Shown here in pieces: positions 1-9,892 of a DNA stretch of 64,000 bases. The notes below the pieces were generated by a model. That model saw only the letters and a list, made by a program, of their open reading frames with translations. It searched no databases and had not been told where the DNA came from. The position numbers were made by a program, and so were the translations under genes. Origin of the DNA: Phenylobacterium sp. (lineage in GTDB: Bacteria; Pseudomonadota; Alphaproteobacteria; Caulobacterales; Caulobacteraceae); the NCBI RefSeq assembly GCF_022402485.1, contig NZ_JAKRSA010000010.1, forward strand, positions 58,457-122,456, read 5' to 3'. How positions within the stretch are numbered: the first letter of the stretch is position 1; each line of letters starts with the position of its first letter.

Positions 1-894
1 GCGGCAGAGGTCATCCAGCTGTTCGAGGGTCTTGTAGCTGATCTTCAGTTCGCCGGTGCCGCCCCGGTCGGCGATCTGGACAGACAGGCCCAGCACCTCC
101 GCCAGGTCGTTTTCCAGGGCCAGGGTGTCGGCGTCCTTGGCCTCGCCACCGCTTGGGGCTGTCGCCGTCCGCGTCGCCGGTGCTGCACCTTTTCGGACCA
201 GGGCCTCAGTGTCGCGCACCGACAGCCCCTTGGCCAGGATCTGGCTGGCCAGACCCTCGGGGTCAGGGGCGGTGATCAGGGCGCGGGCATGGCCGGCCGA
301 GAGCTTGCCCTCCACCACCAGGTTCTGAACCGTGCTGGGCAGGGTCAGCAGACGCAGCATGTTGGCCACATGGCTGCGGCTCTTGCCCACCACCTGGGCC
401 ACCAGCTCCTGGGTGCGGCCGAAGCGGGCGATCAGCACCTCATAGCCGCGGGCCTCTTCGATGGCGCTGAGGTCGGCCCGCTGGACGTTCTCGACAATGG
501 CGATCTCCATCACCTGCAGATCGTCCAGCTCCCGGACCACGGCGGGAACCGCATGCAGCCCAACCCGCTGGCTCGCCCGCCAGCGGCGCTCACCCGCAAC
601 GATCTCAAAACGACCATTGGGCAGGGGGCGCACCAGGATCGGCTGCAGCACGCCGCGCTCTCGAATGGAATTGGTCAGCTCCTCCATGTCCTGGTCGTGG
701 AACACAGACCGAGGCTGCGAGGCGTTGGGATCAATCAGGTCAATGGGCAGGTCGCGTAGGGGTGACGCCGTCCGGGCCGCCCCTGTGGCCTCGGCCGCTT
801 CAGCGGCGGCAGCCGCATCGGCGGCGTTCTCGTCCTCGGCTTCTCCGAGCAGGGCGGATAGACCCCGCCCGAGACCCCTGCGGTTTTCCGCCAT
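1..894 (-). CDS. parB: ParB chromosome-partitioning protein (3' end cut by window edge)
   Basis: ParB is the CTP-dependent DNA clamp that loads at parS sites, spreads, and is moved by ParA to segregate newly replicated origins. The first 298 residues are in the window. They begin MAENRRGLGRGLSALLGEA, the usual alphaproteobacterial N-terminus. The segment with QPRSVFHDQDMEELTNSI and GERRWRAS carries the CTPase/ParB-box motifs, and the helix-turn-helix region around VGKSRSHVANMLRLL follows. The gene starts 2 nt after the parA stop codon, so the two are co-transcribed. Three parS sites lie upstream of it in the same window. The C-terminal dimerisation domain appears to run past base 1. Identification is firm. 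Confidence 0.97.
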   Translation of the reverse strand, partial: MAENRRGLGRGLSALLGEAEDENAADAAAAAEAAEATGAARTASPLRDLPIDLIDPNASQPRSVFHDQDMEELTNSIRERGVLQPILVRPLPNGRFEIVAGERRWRASQRVGLHAVPAVVRELDDLQVMEIAIVENVQRADLSAIEEARGYEVLIARFGRTQELVAQVVGKSRSHVANMLRLLTLPSTVQNLVVEGKLSAGHARALITAPDPEGLASQILAKGLSVRDTEALVRKGAAPATRTATAPSGGEAKDADTLALENDLAEVLGLSVQIADRGGTGELKISYKTLEQLDDLCR

Positions 895-896
895 GT

Positions 897-1760
897 TCAG
901 ACGTCCTGCTTGCTGGCGCCCGCCTGGGCGCGGCGCTGTCGCTCGCGGACCACGACTTCCCGGGCGAGTTTGAGATAGGCCTGACTGCCGGCGCACTTCA
1001 GGTCATAGACCAGCACCGGCTTGCCGAAGGACGGGGCTTCGGACACCCGGACATTGCGGGGAATGACCGTCTCATAGACCGTCTTGCCGAAATGGCCGCG
1101 CACATCGCTGGCCACCTGTTCGGACAGGCTGTTGCGCTTGTCATACATGGTCAGCACAACCCCTTGAATTTCCAGGGCCGGATTGAGACTGCCCCGGACC
1201 AGTTCCACCGTTCGCATCAGTTGGGAGAGGCCCTCGAGGGCGAAGAACTCACACTGCAGGGGCACCAGCACCGCGTCGGCCGCCGTCATGGCATTGACCG
1301 TCAACAGGTTCAGGGACGGCGGGCAGTCGATCAGCACATAGGTGAAGTCGCCCTCCCGGCGGATCTGTTCCAGGGCGTCGCGCAGCTTGAACGACCGGCG
1401 CGCCTCGGCCCCCAGCTCGAGCTCGACCCCCGAGAGGTCTGGATCGGCGGGGATCAGGAACAGACCGGGCAGGTCAGTGGCCACCACCGCTTCCACGGCG
1501 GGCTTCTCCCCCATGAGCACGTCATAGAGCGTGGTCTTGCGCCGAGCGCGAGCCACGCCGAGGCCGGTGGAGGCGTTGCCCTGCGGATCAGAATCGATCA
1601 GCAGCACCTTTTCCCCCACAGCCGCCAGGGCAGTGCCGAGATTGATGGCCGTCGTCGTCTTGCCCACGCCACCCTTCTGGTTGGCGATCACCAGGACGCG
1701 GGTGCGGCTCGCCGGAGCGGCGGAACGCTGCAACTCCTGGACCTCAGCTTCGGCGGGCAT
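897..1760 (-). CDS. parA: ParA chromosome-partitioning ATPase
   Basis: ParA is a deviant Walker-A ATPase that binds the nucleoid and pulls ParB-parS complexes toward the new pole. The 287-residue product has the deviant P-loop KGGVGKTT at about residues 29-36, LLIDSDPQGN just after it, and VLIDCPPSLNLLTVNAM for Walker B. This length is normal for chromosomal ParA with a short basic N-terminal extension. The start codon overlaps the end of rsmG by 17 nt, and parB follows after 2 nt, giving the classic rsmG-parA-parB order near bacterial origins. Confidence 0.97.
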   Translation of the reverse strand: MPAEAEVQELQRSAAPASRTRVLVIANQKGGVGKTTTAINLGTALAAVGEKVLLIDSDPQGNASTGLGVARARRKTTLYDVLMGEKPAVEAVVATDLPGLFLIPADPDLSGVELELGAEARRSFKLRDALEQIRREGDFTYVLIDCPPSLNLLTVNAMTAADAVLVPLQCEFFALEGLSQLMRTVELVRGSLNPALEIQGVVLTMYDKRNSLSEQVASDVRGHFGKTVYETVIPRNVRVSEAPSFGKPVLVYDLKCAGSQAYLKLAREVVVRERQRRAQAGASKQDV

Positions 1761-2451
1761 GGATCTTGTTCCTCAGGCGAACGATGCGACCCCGGGGGTC
1801 GCTGGTGCTGGGCAGAAGCTCGGCCTCAAACCGCCAGGACTGCCGGGCGGTCTCGATCTCGGCCGCCACGTCCTGACCTTTCAGAAAAAGCCCCTCGGCG
1901 TGCCCCGTCATCCAGGGCCTGGCATAGCCCAGCAGGCGGGTCATCGGGGCGCAAGCCCGGGCGGTGACGATATCCACATCCCAGGACAGGTTTTCCGCAC
2001 GGTCGTTGTGAACCGTCGCGGGCAGGTCGAGGGTCTCCACCACGGTCTCGAGAAAACGGCAGCGCTTGGCCATGCTCTCCACCAGATGGACTTCGAAGCC
2101 ATCGCGGTCCTTGCCGAGGATGGCCAGGACGATTCCGGGCAGGCCGGCACCGGCGCCCAGATCGGCCCAGGTCAGGGCGTCAGGTGCCAAAGAAATGAGC
2201 TGGGCGGAGTCCCAGGCATGTCTTCCCCAGAAGTCGGGCAAGGTGGCCGGGCCGACCAAATTCATCCTTTGATTCCAGTCGGTTAGAAGCTCCAGATAGG
2301 TCTCCAGAGCTGAAATCTGCGTGGCCGTTGCCCCGCTCAGCCGCACAAACTCAGCGCGGTCGATGTGGGGTACGGCGCTGTGCGCCTCAGGGCCGATTTT
2401 TTCAGGGGGATTTTCGGCCGCCGCCACGCCGTCTGAGGGTGTCGGGCTCAT
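1744..2451 (-). CDS. rsmG: 16S rRNA (guanine-N7) methyltransferase RsmG
   Basis: RsmG (GidB) methylates one guanine (G527 in E. coli numbering) of 16S rRNA using S-adenosylmethionine. The 235-residue product has the SAM-binding loop [10 protein letters not shown] at about residues 97-106. It is preceded by [11 protein letters not shown], typical of the family, and followed by the [14 protein letters not shown] segment. The N-terminus is about 30 residues longer than compact homologues, so a slightly later start is possible. It overlaps mnmG by 4 nt upstream and parA by 17 nt downstream, as expected for a translationally coupled mnmG-rsmG-parA-parB operon. Confidence 0.95.
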   Translation of the reverse strand: MSPTPSDGVAAAENPPEKIGPEAHSAVPHIDRAEFVRLSGATATQISALETYLELLTDWNQRMNLVGPATLPDFWGRHAWDSAQLISLAPDALTWADLGAGAGLPGIVLAILGKDRDGFEVHLVESMAKRCRFLETVVETLDLPATVHNDRAENLSWDVDIVTARACAPMTRLLGYARPWMTGHAEGLFLKGQDVAAEIETARQSWRFEAELLPSTSDPRGRIVRLRNKIHARRS

Positions 2452-4337
2452 GCCGCAACCCTGCGCCGCACATGGGCCAGCAGGGCGCTCAAGGCCCCTG
2501 GGGTCACCCCTTCGATCCGAGCTGCCTGGCCCAGGGTCAGGGGGCGGATGGCAGCGAGCTTTTCGCGCACCTCGTTGGAGAGACCGCCGACCAAGGCATA
2601 GTCCAGCTCAGCCGGAAGGCGGAGGTCTTCATCCCGACGGAAGGCGGCCACGTCGGCGGCCTGGCGATCGAGGTAGCCGGCATAGCTGGCGTCGATCTCC
2701 ACCTGTTCCCGGACTTCAGGCGACCACTCTGCAAGCTGCGGCCAGACGGCGCTCAGGTCTTCAAAGGCAATGGTCGGATAGGCCAGCAGGTCGACCACAT
2801 TGCGCACCACCCCATCGGCCTTGACCGGCAGGCCGGCGCGGGCGGCCTGGGCCGGGGTCAGGGTGAGCTGAGCCGCTTCAGCGCGCGCGCTCTGCAAGGC
2901 GGCGGCTTTGCCGGCGAACACCTCGGCCCGGCGGGTGCCCACTACCCCAAGCGCTTCCCCCCGGGGGGTGAGCCTCTGATCGGCATTGTCTGCCCTCAGG
3001 ATCAGGCGGAACTCCGCCCGGCTGGTGAACATCCGATAGGGCTCGGTGACCCCACGGGTGACCAGGTCATCGATCAGGACGCCGATATAGGCCTCGTCCC
3101 GGGCGAACACGTGACCTTCGCCACCGCTGGCCGACCGGGCGGCATTGAGGCCGGCCACCAGGCCTTGGGCACCGGCCTCCTCATAGCCCGTGGTCCCGTT
3201 GATCTGACCGGCAAGATAGAGCCCGGGCAGGCGCTTGACCTCCAGGGTCGGGTAGAGCTCCCGGGGATCCACATAGTCATACTCGATGGCGTAGCCATAC
3301 CGGCGGACCTGCACCTGTTCGAGGCCGGGGATGGTGCGCAGAAACAGGTCCTGGGTCTCCTCGGACACCGAGGTGGAGATGCCATTGGGATAGACGGTGT
3401 CGTCGTCGAGCCCTTCGGGCTCCAGAAAGATCTGGTGGCTGGTCTTGTCGGCGAACCGGACCACCTTGTCCTCGATAGAGGGGCAGTAACGGGGCCCTCG
3501 CCCACTGATCCGGCCCCCATAGACCGCCGACTCTGACAGCCGCTCGGCGATAATCCGATGGGTCGCCTCAGTTGTGTAGGTGATGCCGCAGGCGATCTGA
3601 GGGGTGGTGATGGCCTGGGTCAGAAAAGAAAACGGCACGGGGGTCTCGTCGGCCTGCTGCATCTCCAGGCGGTCCCAGGCGATGGTCTTGCCGTCCAATC
3701 GCGCCGGGGTGCCGGTCTTCAACCGCCCCATGCTGAGGCCGCTGTCATAGAGCCGGTCGGCCAGACCGATGGCCGGTGCCTCCCCGGCCCGCCCGGCCGG
3801 GATGCGCCGATCCCCCAGATGAATCAGACCCTTCAGGAATGTGCCTGTGGTCAGGACTACCCGGCCCGCCGCATAAACCGCCCCACTGGCTCCGACGACC
3901 CCGGTCACCCGGCCAGCCTGCACCACCAAGTCTTCCACCGCCTCCCCCTTGAGGGTGAGGTTGGGGGTCGCGGCCAGTTCCGCCTGCATGGCCTGGCGGT
4001 AGAGCTTACGGTCAATCTGCGCCCGGGGGCCCCGCACGGCAGCACCCTTAGAGCGGTTGAGCAGACGGAACTGAATGCCGGCCTGATCGGCCATGCGCCC
4101 CATGACCCCGTCCAGGGCGTCGATCTCCCGGACCAGATGCCCCTTGCCCAGACCGCCAATGGCCGGGTTGCAGGACATCTCACCGATGGTTTCCAGCTTA
4201 TGGGTCAGCAGCAAGGTGCGGGCGCCGACCCGGGCAGCGGCCGTCGCGGCTTCGCAGCCGGCATGGCCCCCGCCAATGACGATCACGTCCCAGATGCTGG
4301 GTTCAGGCCGGTTGAGGTCAGAAGATGGGGTGGTCAC
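2448..4337 (-). CDS. mnmG: tRNA uridine-5-carboxymethylaminomethyl modification enzyme MnmG
   Basis: MnmG (GidA) is the FAD/NADH-dependent partner of MnmE. Together they install cmnm5 groups on the wobble uridine of certain tRNAs. The 629-residue protein is of full family length. It has the FAD-binding [10 protein letters not shown] at residues 22-31, the conserved [19 protein letters not shown] block, and the second family signature region [13 protein letters not shown]. The C-terminal helical domain that contacts MnmE ends at AHVRRRVAA. The gene follows mnmE on the same strand across a 206 nt spacer that contains two parS sites, and it overlaps rsmG by 4 nt. Confidence 0.97.
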   Translation of the reverse strand: MTTPSSDLNRPEPSIWDVIVIGGGHAGCEAATAAARVGARTLLLTHKLETIGEMSCNPAIGGLGKGHLVREIDALDGVMGRMADQAGIQFRLLNRSKGAAVRGPRAQIDRKLYRQAMQAELAATPNLTLKGEAVEDLVVQAGRVTGVVGASGAVYAAGRVVLTTGTFLKGLIHLGDRRIPAGRAGEAPAIGLADRLYDSGLSMGRLKTGTPARLDGKTIAWDRLEMQQADETPVPFSFLTQAITTPQIACGITYTTEATHRIIAERLSESAVYGGRISGRGPRYCPSIEDKVVRFADKTSHQIFLEPEGLDDDTVYPNGISTSVSEETQDLFLRTIPGLEQVQVRRYGYAIEYDYVDPRELYPTLEVKRLPGLYLAGQINGTTGYEEAGAQGLVAGLNAARSASGGEGHVFARDEAYIGVLIDDLVTRGVTEPYRMFTSRAEFRLILRADNADQRLTPRGEALGVVGTRRAEVFAGKAAALQSARAEAAQLTLTPAQAARAGLPVKADGVVRNVVDLLAYPTIAFEDLSAVWPQLAEWSPEVREQVEIDASYAGYLDRQAADVAAFRRDEDLRLPAELDYALVGGLSNEVREKLAAIRPLTLGQAARIEGVTPGALSALLAHVRRRVAA

Positions 4338-4490
4338 GCCTAAGCCTTGAAGCCGATACGCCCCAGGGCCGAGGGCGCGCGGAGATTGATATAGGGGATG
4401 CTGGGGAAAAGGTCGACGGGGCCTGCCGTCGCATTATGCCGCCTGTCGACCCCCTGGCCTGACTTGGCCCTACCTTCCTGGGCTTGGCTC

Positions 4491-4506
4491 TGTTTCACGT
4501 GAAACA
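4491..4506. promoter_or_regulatory. parS: parS site 1 (ParB-binding centromere)
   Basis: The 16 bp perfect palindrome TGTTTCACGTGAAACA matches the bacterial parS consensus exactly. It lies in the mnmE-mnmG spacer. In Caulobacter such sites cluster about 8 kb from the origin and nucleate ParB clamps. The next copy is centred 37 bp away. Confidence 0.96.
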
Positions 4507-4527
4507 CTGGCCCTGTCCCGGTGGGAC

Positions 4528-4543
4528 TGTTTCACGTGAAACA
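4528..4543. promoter_or_regulatory. parS: parS site 2 (ParB-binding centromere)
   Basis: This is a second exact copy of TGTTTCACGTGAAACA. It ends on the base next to the mnmE stop codon (minus strand, bases 4546-4544), so the ParB loading site sits directly at the 3' end of that gene. Confidence 0.96.
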
Positions 4544-5857
4544 TCACTTGCCGATACAGAAGCTGGCGAACACACGGTCGAGGACATCCTCCGAGCCGAT
4601 CCGCCCGGTGATCCGATCCAATGCCCGGGCAGCCAGGCGAACATCCTCGGCCGCGAGCTCAGGCTCCGCCTGCGGGTCAGCTGCGCGCTCCAAATGCCCG
4701 ATCGCCGCCGTCAGAAGGCCCCGGTGGCGCAGCCGTGTGGCCGCCGGGGGTTCCGCGCCCCCCAGGTCCATCGCCACGCGCTCAGCCAGAACCGACTCCA
4801 GCCAGGCCAGGTCCTCGGCCAGTTTGGCGCTGAAAGGCCGTCCGACCGAAGGATCGCCGCCATCACCCAGGTCCCGCTTGGTCACCAGGACGATGTCCGC
4901 CGCCTCAAGCCCCGACACAGTGCCCGCCTCTGGGGCCGCCTTTGGGGCCGCCCCGTCCACCAGCCAGAGCCGCAGATCGGCCTCGGCCCCCCAGGCCTTG
5001 GCCCGACGGACCCCCTCAGCCTCAATCTCGTCGGCCGTCTCCCGCAGACCGGCCGTGTCGGCCAGGATCACCTTGTAGCCCGCCAGCACCAGGGGAACCT
5101 CGATGATGTCCCGGGTGGTCCCGGCCGTGGCAGTGACAATGGCCGCTTCCCGCCGGGCCAGGGCATTGAGCAGGGTACTCTTGCCCGCATTGGGCGGCCC
5201 CATGAGCGCAATCCGATAGCCCGTACGCACCCGCTCCCCCCGTTCGGTCTCCAGGGCGGCGGCCCGGAGCTCTGCGATCAGGGGGCGAAGGATGGGGGCG
5301 GCGCGCATGGCCACGTCGGCGGGGATTTCTTCGTCGGGGAAGTCCACCGCCGCCTCAAACACCGACAGGGCTGCGATCAAGGCCTCCCTCCATCGGGCCT
5401 GGGCACCGCTCAGCCGGCCCCCCAATTGATCCAGGGCCTGCCGCCGCTGGGCGGCTGTCTCAGCCTCGATCAGATCGGCGACCGCTTCAGCCTGGGCCAG
5501 GTCCAGGCGGCCGTTTTCAAAGGCTCTGCGCGTGAATTCCCCCGGCTCGGCCAATCTCAGGCCAAGACCGTCCAGACGCTGCAGGACCCCGGCCAGGACC
5601 GCCGGGCCCCCATGCAGATGCAGCTCAACGCTGTCCTCCCCGGTATAGCTGCCGGGACCGGGAAACCAGAGCACCAGGGCTTCATCCAGCAGAGCTCCCT
5701 CCCCATCCCGTAGCCGCCGGAGCGCCGCTCGACGGGGTGCCGGTAGACGTCCGCCCATGGCGTAAAGCACCCGACCTGCGTCTGGCCCAGACAGGCGCAC
5801 CACCGCCACCGCCGCCCGTCCAGGCGCCGTGGCCGGGGCATAGATGGTGTCGGTCAT
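4544..5857 (-). CDS. mnmE: tRNA modification GTPase MnmE
   Basis: MnmE (TrmE) is the GTPase half of the MnmE-MnmG tRNA wobble-uridine modification complex. The 437-residue protein shows the N-terminal folate-binding domain, then a G domain with P-loop GPPNAGKS (about residues 220-227), switch I TTRD (247-250) and DTAG (267-270). It ends in the obligatory C-terminal CIGK motif (434-437), whose cysteine is needed for modification. The start overlaps the preceding DUF6489 gene by 4 nt (ATGA). Confidence 0.97.
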   Translation of the reverse strand: MTDTIYAPATAPGRAAVAVVRLSGPDAGRVLYAMGGRLPAPRRAALRRLRDGEGALLDEALVLWFPGPGSYTGEDSVELHLHGGPAVLAGVLQRLDGLGLRLAEPGEFTRRAFENGRLDLAQAEAVADLIEAETAAQRRQALDQLGGRLSGAQARWREALIAALSVFEAAVDFPDEEIPADVAMRAAPILRPLIAELRAAALETERGERVRTGYRIALMGPPNAGKSTLLNALARREAAIVTATAGTTRDIIEVPLVLAGYKVILADTAGLRETADEIEAEGVRRAKAWGAEADLRLWLVDGAAPKAAPEAGTVSGLEAADIVLVTKRDLGDGGDPSVGRPFSAKLAEDLAWLESVLAERVAMDLGGAEPPAATRLRHRGLLTAAIGHLERAADPQAEPELAAEDVRLAARALDRITGRIGSEDVLDRVFASFCIGK

Positions 5858-6108
5858 TTTGGTTTGACGCCGCCGCCCATGGCCCCCTCGGCCGCCGCCG
5901 TCATCAGCTTTCGAAACTGCTCCTGGGCCCCCATGCCAAAGGCCGTCCAGGACTTCATGAGCTCATCGGGTGAGGCCATCGCCATATTGGCCTCCATCCG
6001 GGTCTGCATCTCGCTCACCAGCCGGGCGTTCAGCTCTGAGACGTCAGGCAGGCCCAGAAAGGCCCGGGCCTCCGTGGGGGTGCAGTCAATTTCGATGGTC
6101 ATCTTCAT
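5854..6108 (-). CDS. DUF6489-family small protein
   Basis: This encodes an 84-residue soluble protein of unknown function. It begins [20 protein letters not shown] and has a charged helical middle and a short Gly-rich tail. This N-terminus matches what I recall of the alphaproteobacterial DUF6489 family. An ATG 13 codons earlier is also in frame, but the chosen ATG has a strong GGGGAG ribosome-binding site 6 nt upstream. It is translationally coupled to mnmE (4 nt overlap), so it is the first gene of the mnmE operon. A role linked to tRNA modification is only a guess from context. The domain name rests on memory, not a search. Confidence 0.8.
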   Translation of the reverse strand: MKMTIEIDCTPTEARAFLGLPDVSELNARLVSEMQTRMEANMAMASPDELMKSWTAFGMGAQEQFRKLMTAAAEGAMGGGVKPK

Positions 6109-6235
6109 CGGGCTCTCCCCGCCCATGGCCGGGCGTTGTGGCGACATTGTTGCCCAGGCTTGGTAGGCTGGACGTCGAGGTACAGGTCCCCCTTATCCTG
6201 ACCTCTTACACCGATGAAACCAACGGGAGCAGATC

Positions 6236-6934
6236 ATGGCCGGGCAAACCCTTGAGATTCAGACCCCAGACGGCGTCTTCACCGCCTATGTGGCCAGGCC
6301 CGCCCAGACGCCGGCCCCGGCCATTGTGGTTCTGCAGGAGATTTTCGGCGTCAATCAGGTGATGCGCGACATCTGCGACAGCTATGCGGCCCAGGGCTAC
6401 CTTGCCATCTGTCCTGACCTGTTCTGGCGTATCGAGCCGGGGGTCGACATCACTGACAAGTCCGAAGCCGAATGGAAGAAGGCCTTCGAGCTGATGAATG
6501 CCTTTGACCCGGACCAGGGGGTCCGCGACATCCGTGTGGTGATCGAAACTGCCCGGAATCTTCCCGACAGCACCGGAAAGGTGGGGGCCGTGGGCTTCTG
6601 CCTCGGGGGCCTTCTGGCCTTCCTCACAGCCACCCGCACCGACGCCAATGCCAGCGTGTCCTATTACGGGGTCGGGATCGAACAGCGCACAGCCGAAGGC
6701 GAGCGGCTCGCCAGCCCCCTGATGATGCACATCGCCGAGGCCGACCAGTTCGTGCCGCCCGCCGCCCAGGAGCTGATCCTGGCTGCCCTGAAAAATCACC
6801 CGCAGGTGCAGATCCATACCTATCCGGGCCGGGATCACGCCTTCGCCCGTCAGGGGGGGGATCACTATCACCCCGCCGACGCCAAACTGGCCGATGGCCG
6901 CACCGCCGACTTCTTCAAGACCCATCTGTCCTGA
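6236..6934 (+). CDS. Dienelactone hydrolase family protein
   Basis: This is a cytoplasmic alpha/beta hydrolase of the dienelactone hydrolase (carboxymethylenebutenolidase) family, 232 residues. The cysteine nucleophile sits in GFCLGG, the acidic residue in HIAEADQFVP, and the histidine in YPGRDHAF, which together make the Cys-Asp-His triad. The N-terminal VVLQEIFGVN is the usual family block. The true substrate cannot be told from sequence; homologues act on varied esters and lactones. A GGGAG ribosome-binding site precedes the ATG. Its TGA stop overlaps the next ATG by 1 nt, so it is coupled to the quinone oxidoreductase gene. Confidence 0.92.
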   Translation: MAGQTLEIQTPDGVFTAYVARPAQTPAPAIVVLQEIFGVNQVMRDICDSYAAQGYLAICPDLFWRIEPGVDITDKSEAEWKKAFELMNAFDPDQGVRDIRVVIETARNLPDSTGKVGAVGFCLGGLLAFLTATRTDANASVSYYGVGIEQRTAEGERLASPLMMHIAEADQFVPPAAQELILAALKNHPQVQIHTYPGRDHAFARQGGDHYHPADAKLADGRTADFFKTHLS

Positions 6935-7905
6935 TGTGGGCCGTCCAGATCACCCGCACCGGCGGGCCCGAAGTCCTCGACCTGGTGGAGCTTGAAACCC
7001 CGCGTCCAGGTCCTGGTGAGATCCTGGTCCGCAACCAGGCCATCGGCATCAACTTCATCGACACCTATCACCGAACCGGCCTCTATCCAGTCAAGCTGCC
7101 CTCAGGCCTGGGCATGGAGGCCGCCGGCGAGGTGGTCGAGGTGGGGGAAGGCGTCACCCGCTTTGCCACCGGCGACCTGGCAGCCTATGCGTCCGGGCCG
7201 ATCGGAGCCTATGGGGACTATCACGTGGTCAAGGCCGGGCGCGCGGTGAAGCCACCGGCGGGGATCTCCGCGGAGGTCGCCGCGGCAGCCCTCCTGAAGG
7301 GTATGACGGCAGAATTCCTTCTGTGCCGTTGCTTTGTCGTCCAGCGCGGTCAACCCATCCTGGTCCATGCGGCGGCCGGCGGGGTGGGTTCGATCCTGGT
7401 CCAGTGGGCCAAGGCGCTGGGCGCCGTGGTCATCGCCACGGTGGGCTCAAAGGACAAGGCCGAACGGGCCCACAGCCTCGGAGCCGACCACACCATCCTC
7501 TATCGCGAGCAGGACGTGGCCGCCGAGGTCCGCCGCCTCACCGCCGGCGAAGGCGTGCCAGTGGTCTATGACTCTGTAGGGGCGGCGACATTTGAGGCCA
7601 GCCTGGCCAGCCTGGCCCGACGGGGCATGATGGTGTCCTACGGCAATGCCTCGGGCCCAGCCCCGGCCATTCTGCCCGCCCGCCTGTCCCAGCTCGGCTC
7701 GGTGTTCCTCACCCGGCCCACCCTGGGCGACTATGTGGCCACCACCGAGGCCTTGGATGCCAGCGCAGAGGCCCTGTTCCAGATGATCGCCAGCGGTCAG
7801 GTGAGGATCGATATCGGCCAGACCTTCCCCCTGACGGAGGTCCGCCGGGCCCATGAGGCCCTGGAAGGCCGCGAGACCGTTGGCGCGTCGCTGTTGATCC
7901 CGTGA
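6934..7905 (+). CDS. NADPH:quinone oxidoreductase, zeta-crystallin type
   Basis: This is a medium-chain dehydrogenase/reductase of 323 residues without the zinc ligands of alcohol dehydrogenases, as expected for the quinone oxidoreductase branch. The N-terminal GroES-like fold includes NFIDTYHRTGLYP and GMEAAGEVVEVGEGV. The Rossmann domain has the VHAAAGGVGSILVQWAKALG nucleotide-binding motif. It probably reduces quinones or other activated carbonyls with NADPH. It is coupled to the hydrolase upstream by a 1 nt overlap and followed closely by a small membrane protein gene. Confidence 0.93.
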   Translation: MWAVQITRTGGPEVLDLVELETPRPGPGEILVRNQAIGINFIDTYHRTGLYPVKLPSGLGMEAAGEVVEVGEGVTRFATGDLAAYASGPIGAYGDYHVVKAGRAVKPPAGISAEVAAAALLKGMTAEFLLCRCFVVQRGQPILVHAAAGGVGSILVQWAKALGAVVIATVGSKDKAERAHSLGADHTILYREQDVAAEVRRLTAGEGVPVVYDSVGAATFEASLASLARRGMMVSYGNASGPAPAILPARLSQLGSVFLTRPTLGDYVATTEALDASAEALFQMIASGQVRIDIGQTFPLTEVRRAHEALEGRETVGASLLIP

Positions 7906-7944
7906 CCGATCTGCGCCCCTACCCTTCACAAGGAGACCCTTAAG

Positions 7945-8148
7945 ATGGGCAGCTTTTCCCTCTGGCACTGGCTGATCCTGGCCATCTGGCTCTTTCTGGT
8001 GATCTACCCCGTAGGCCGGATCCTTTCCCGGCTGGGCATACCCTGGGCCGTGGCCTTCCTGGCTGTGGTGCCCTTTGCCAATATGGTGCTGCTGTGGGTG
8101 ATCGCCTTCGTCAAATGGCCCCGGGACCACACCGACCGCCAGGCCTGA
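7945..8148 (+). CDS. Small two-helix membrane protein, unknown function
   Basis: The product is 67 residues with two hydrophobic helices (about residues 6-26 and 32-56) and a short charged C-terminus, KWPRDHTDRQA. An AAGGAG ribosome-binding site lies about 10 nt before the ATG. It is probably an inner-membrane protein. I do not recognise a named family with certainty, although short proteins of this layout are common beside oxidoreductase genes. Its TGA stop is immediately followed by a parS-like site. Confidence 0.8.
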   Translation: MGSFSLWHWLILAIWLFLVIYPVGRILSRLGIPWAVAFLAVVPFANMVLLWVIAFVKWPRDHTDRQA

Positions 8149-8164
8149 GGTTTCACGTGAAACA
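8149..8164. promoter_or_regulatory. parS: parS site 3 (one mismatch)
   Basis: The sequence GGTTTCACGTGAAACA matches the 16 bp parS consensus at 15 positions; only the first base differs. It abuts the stop codon of the small membrane protein gene, 3.6 kb from the first two parS sites and about 4.3 kb from the putative oriC. Confidence 0.9.
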
Positions 8165-8168
8165 CAAA

Positions 8169-8200
8169 GGGGGCGGCTGACCCGTTGGCCAGCCGTCCCC
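8169..8200 (-). terminator. Hairpin terminator downstream of rho
   Basis: The arms GGGGGCGGCTG and CAGCCGTCCCC can pair with one bulge. On the minus strand the hairpin is followed by CCTTTGTG, a short T-rich tail. It lies between the convergent small membrane protein gene and rho and could end both transcripts. The U-tract is weak. Confidence 0.5.
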
Positions 8201-8252
8201 AAAGTTCTCTCGATCTGAGGCCCGACCGGCCTCGACCGGACAGACCGCGACC

Positions 8253-9632
8253 TCAGGTGTTCATCGACTGGAAGAAGTCGTCGTTGTTCTTGGCGTTGCG
8301 CAGCTTGTCGAGCAGGAACTCGATGGCGTCCTGCGCCCCCATGGGGTTGAGGATCCGGCGCAGCACATAGGTCTTCTGCAGCTGATCCTTCGGGGTGATG
8401 AGCTCTTCCTTGCGGGTGCCGGACTTCAGCACATCGATGGCCGGGAAGATGCGCTTGTCGGCGACCTTGCGGTCCAGCACGATTTCCGAGTTTCCGGTGC
8501 CCTTGAACTCCTCGAAGATGACTTCGTCCATCCGGCTGCCGGTGTCGATCAGAGCTGTGGCGATGATCGAGAGGGAACCGCCCTCCTCCACATTCCGCGC
8601 CGCACCGAAGAAGCGCTTGGGTCGCTGCAGGGCATTGGCGTCGACGCCGCCGGTCAGCACCTTGCCTGAGGACGGCACCACGGTGTTGTAGGCCCGGCCC
8701 AGACGGGTGACCGAGTCCAGCAAGATCACCACGTCGCGCTTATGCTCCACCAGGCGCTTAGCCTTTTCGATGACCATCTCGGCCACCTGCACGTGGCGGG
8801 TCGCCGGTTCGTCGAAGGTGGACGCAATGACCTCGCCACGCACCGTGCGCTGCATGTCGGTCACTTCTTCCGGCCGCTCATCAATCAGCAGGACGATGAG
8901 ATAGACCTCAGGGTGGTTGGCCTCGATGGACTTGGCGATGTTCTGCAGCATCACCGTCTTACCCACCCGGGGCGGGGCGACGATCAGGCAGCGCTGGCCC
9001 TTGCCCAGGGGGGCGACAATGTCGATGACCCGGCCGGACCGGTCCTTCAGGGTGGGATCATCGATCTCCATCCGCAGACGCTCTTCAGGATAGAGCGGGG
9101 TCAGGTTGTCGAAGTGGACCTTGTGCCGGACGTTTTCCGGGTCTTCGAAATTGATCTGGTCGACCTTGACCAGGGCGAAGTAGCGCTCCCCTTCCCGGGG
9201 GGCACGAATGGCACCCACCACGGAATCGCCGGTGCGCAGACCGAACTTCCGGATCTGTGAGGGGCTCACATAAATGTCGTCGGGGCCGGGCAGATAGTTG
9301 GCCTCGGGGCTGCGCAGGAAGCCAAACCCGTCGGGGAGAACCTCCATGGTGCCCGAGCCTGAGATCTCCACGCCTTCTTCGGCGAGGGTCTTCAGGATCC
9401 CGAACATCATGTCCTGTTTGCGCATCGAGTTAGCGTTCTCGATGTCCATCTGCTCGGCAAAGGCCAGCAGGTCGGAGGAGGATTTCTCCTTCAGCTCCTG
9501 CAGGGACATCTTTGTCAGGCCCATGGAGACGATCGCCTGGGAGGCCAGGGTCGGCTCATCCAGCTCGTTCTCGGCGCCCCCATCCTCGTCGATCTGGTTT
9601 TCGAGGACCTGGGTTTCGGTGTCTTCGCTCAT
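8253..9632 (-). CDS. rho: Transcription termination factor Rho
   Basis: Rho is the hexameric RNA-dependent ATPase that terminates transcription. The chosen ATG gives 459 residues. An acidic N-terminal extension of about 35 residues precedes the usual [10 protein letters not shown] start of the family. The RNA-binding cold-shock-like domain contains [13 protein letters not shown] (about 101-113), and the P-loop APPRVGKT lies at about 219-226. [13 protein letters not shown] is the Walker B/Q-loop region. The reading frame stays open further upstream, but that part looks non-coding. About 260 nt of non-coding leader separate rho from hemJ, which leaves room for autogenous attenuation as in other bacteria (not demonstrated here). 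Confidence 0.96.
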   Translation of the reverse strand: MSEDTETQVLENQIDEDGGAENELDEPTLASQAIVSMGLTKMSLQELKEKSSSDLLAFAEQMDIENANSMRKQDMMFGILKTLAEEGVEISGSGTMEVLPDGFGFLRSPEANYLPGPDDIYVSPSQIRKFGLRTGDSVVGAIRAPREGERYFALVKVDQINFEDPENVRHKVHFDNLTPLYPEERLRMEIDDPTLKDRSGRVIDIVAPLGKGQRCLIVAPPRVGKTVMLQNIAKSIEANHPEVYLIVLLIDERPEEVTDMQRTVRGEVIASTFDEPATRHVQVAEMVIEKAKRLVEHKRDVVILLDSVTRLGRAYNTVVPSSGKVLTGGVDANALQRPKRFFGAARNVEEGGSLSIIATALIDTGSRMDEVIFEEFKGTGNSEIVLDRKVADKRIFPAIDVLKSGTRKEELITPKDQLQKTYVLRRILNPMGAQDAIEFLLDKLRNAKNNDDFFQSMNT

Positions 9633-9892
9633 GATGGTCTTTTTAGAGTCTCTAATGGAAATGAAGGGCCCCTGGACCAGCCAGACAGAGTCCGGGCGGG
9701 CGGGGACAAGAGATGGGGCACCTGACAAAAGGGGCCGGCAATGATGTCTCGAGAACCGGGCCGTCGGCGTTTAACGCGCGGCGCCGGGAAAAGGCGGGGC
9801 GCGGGATGGCTCCCGCGTCCCTAGGCAAAACCACATGGCGGGGCCCAAGGTCAATAGGCCACGGGGGACCATGACCCAAAAGTACCCAGGGC

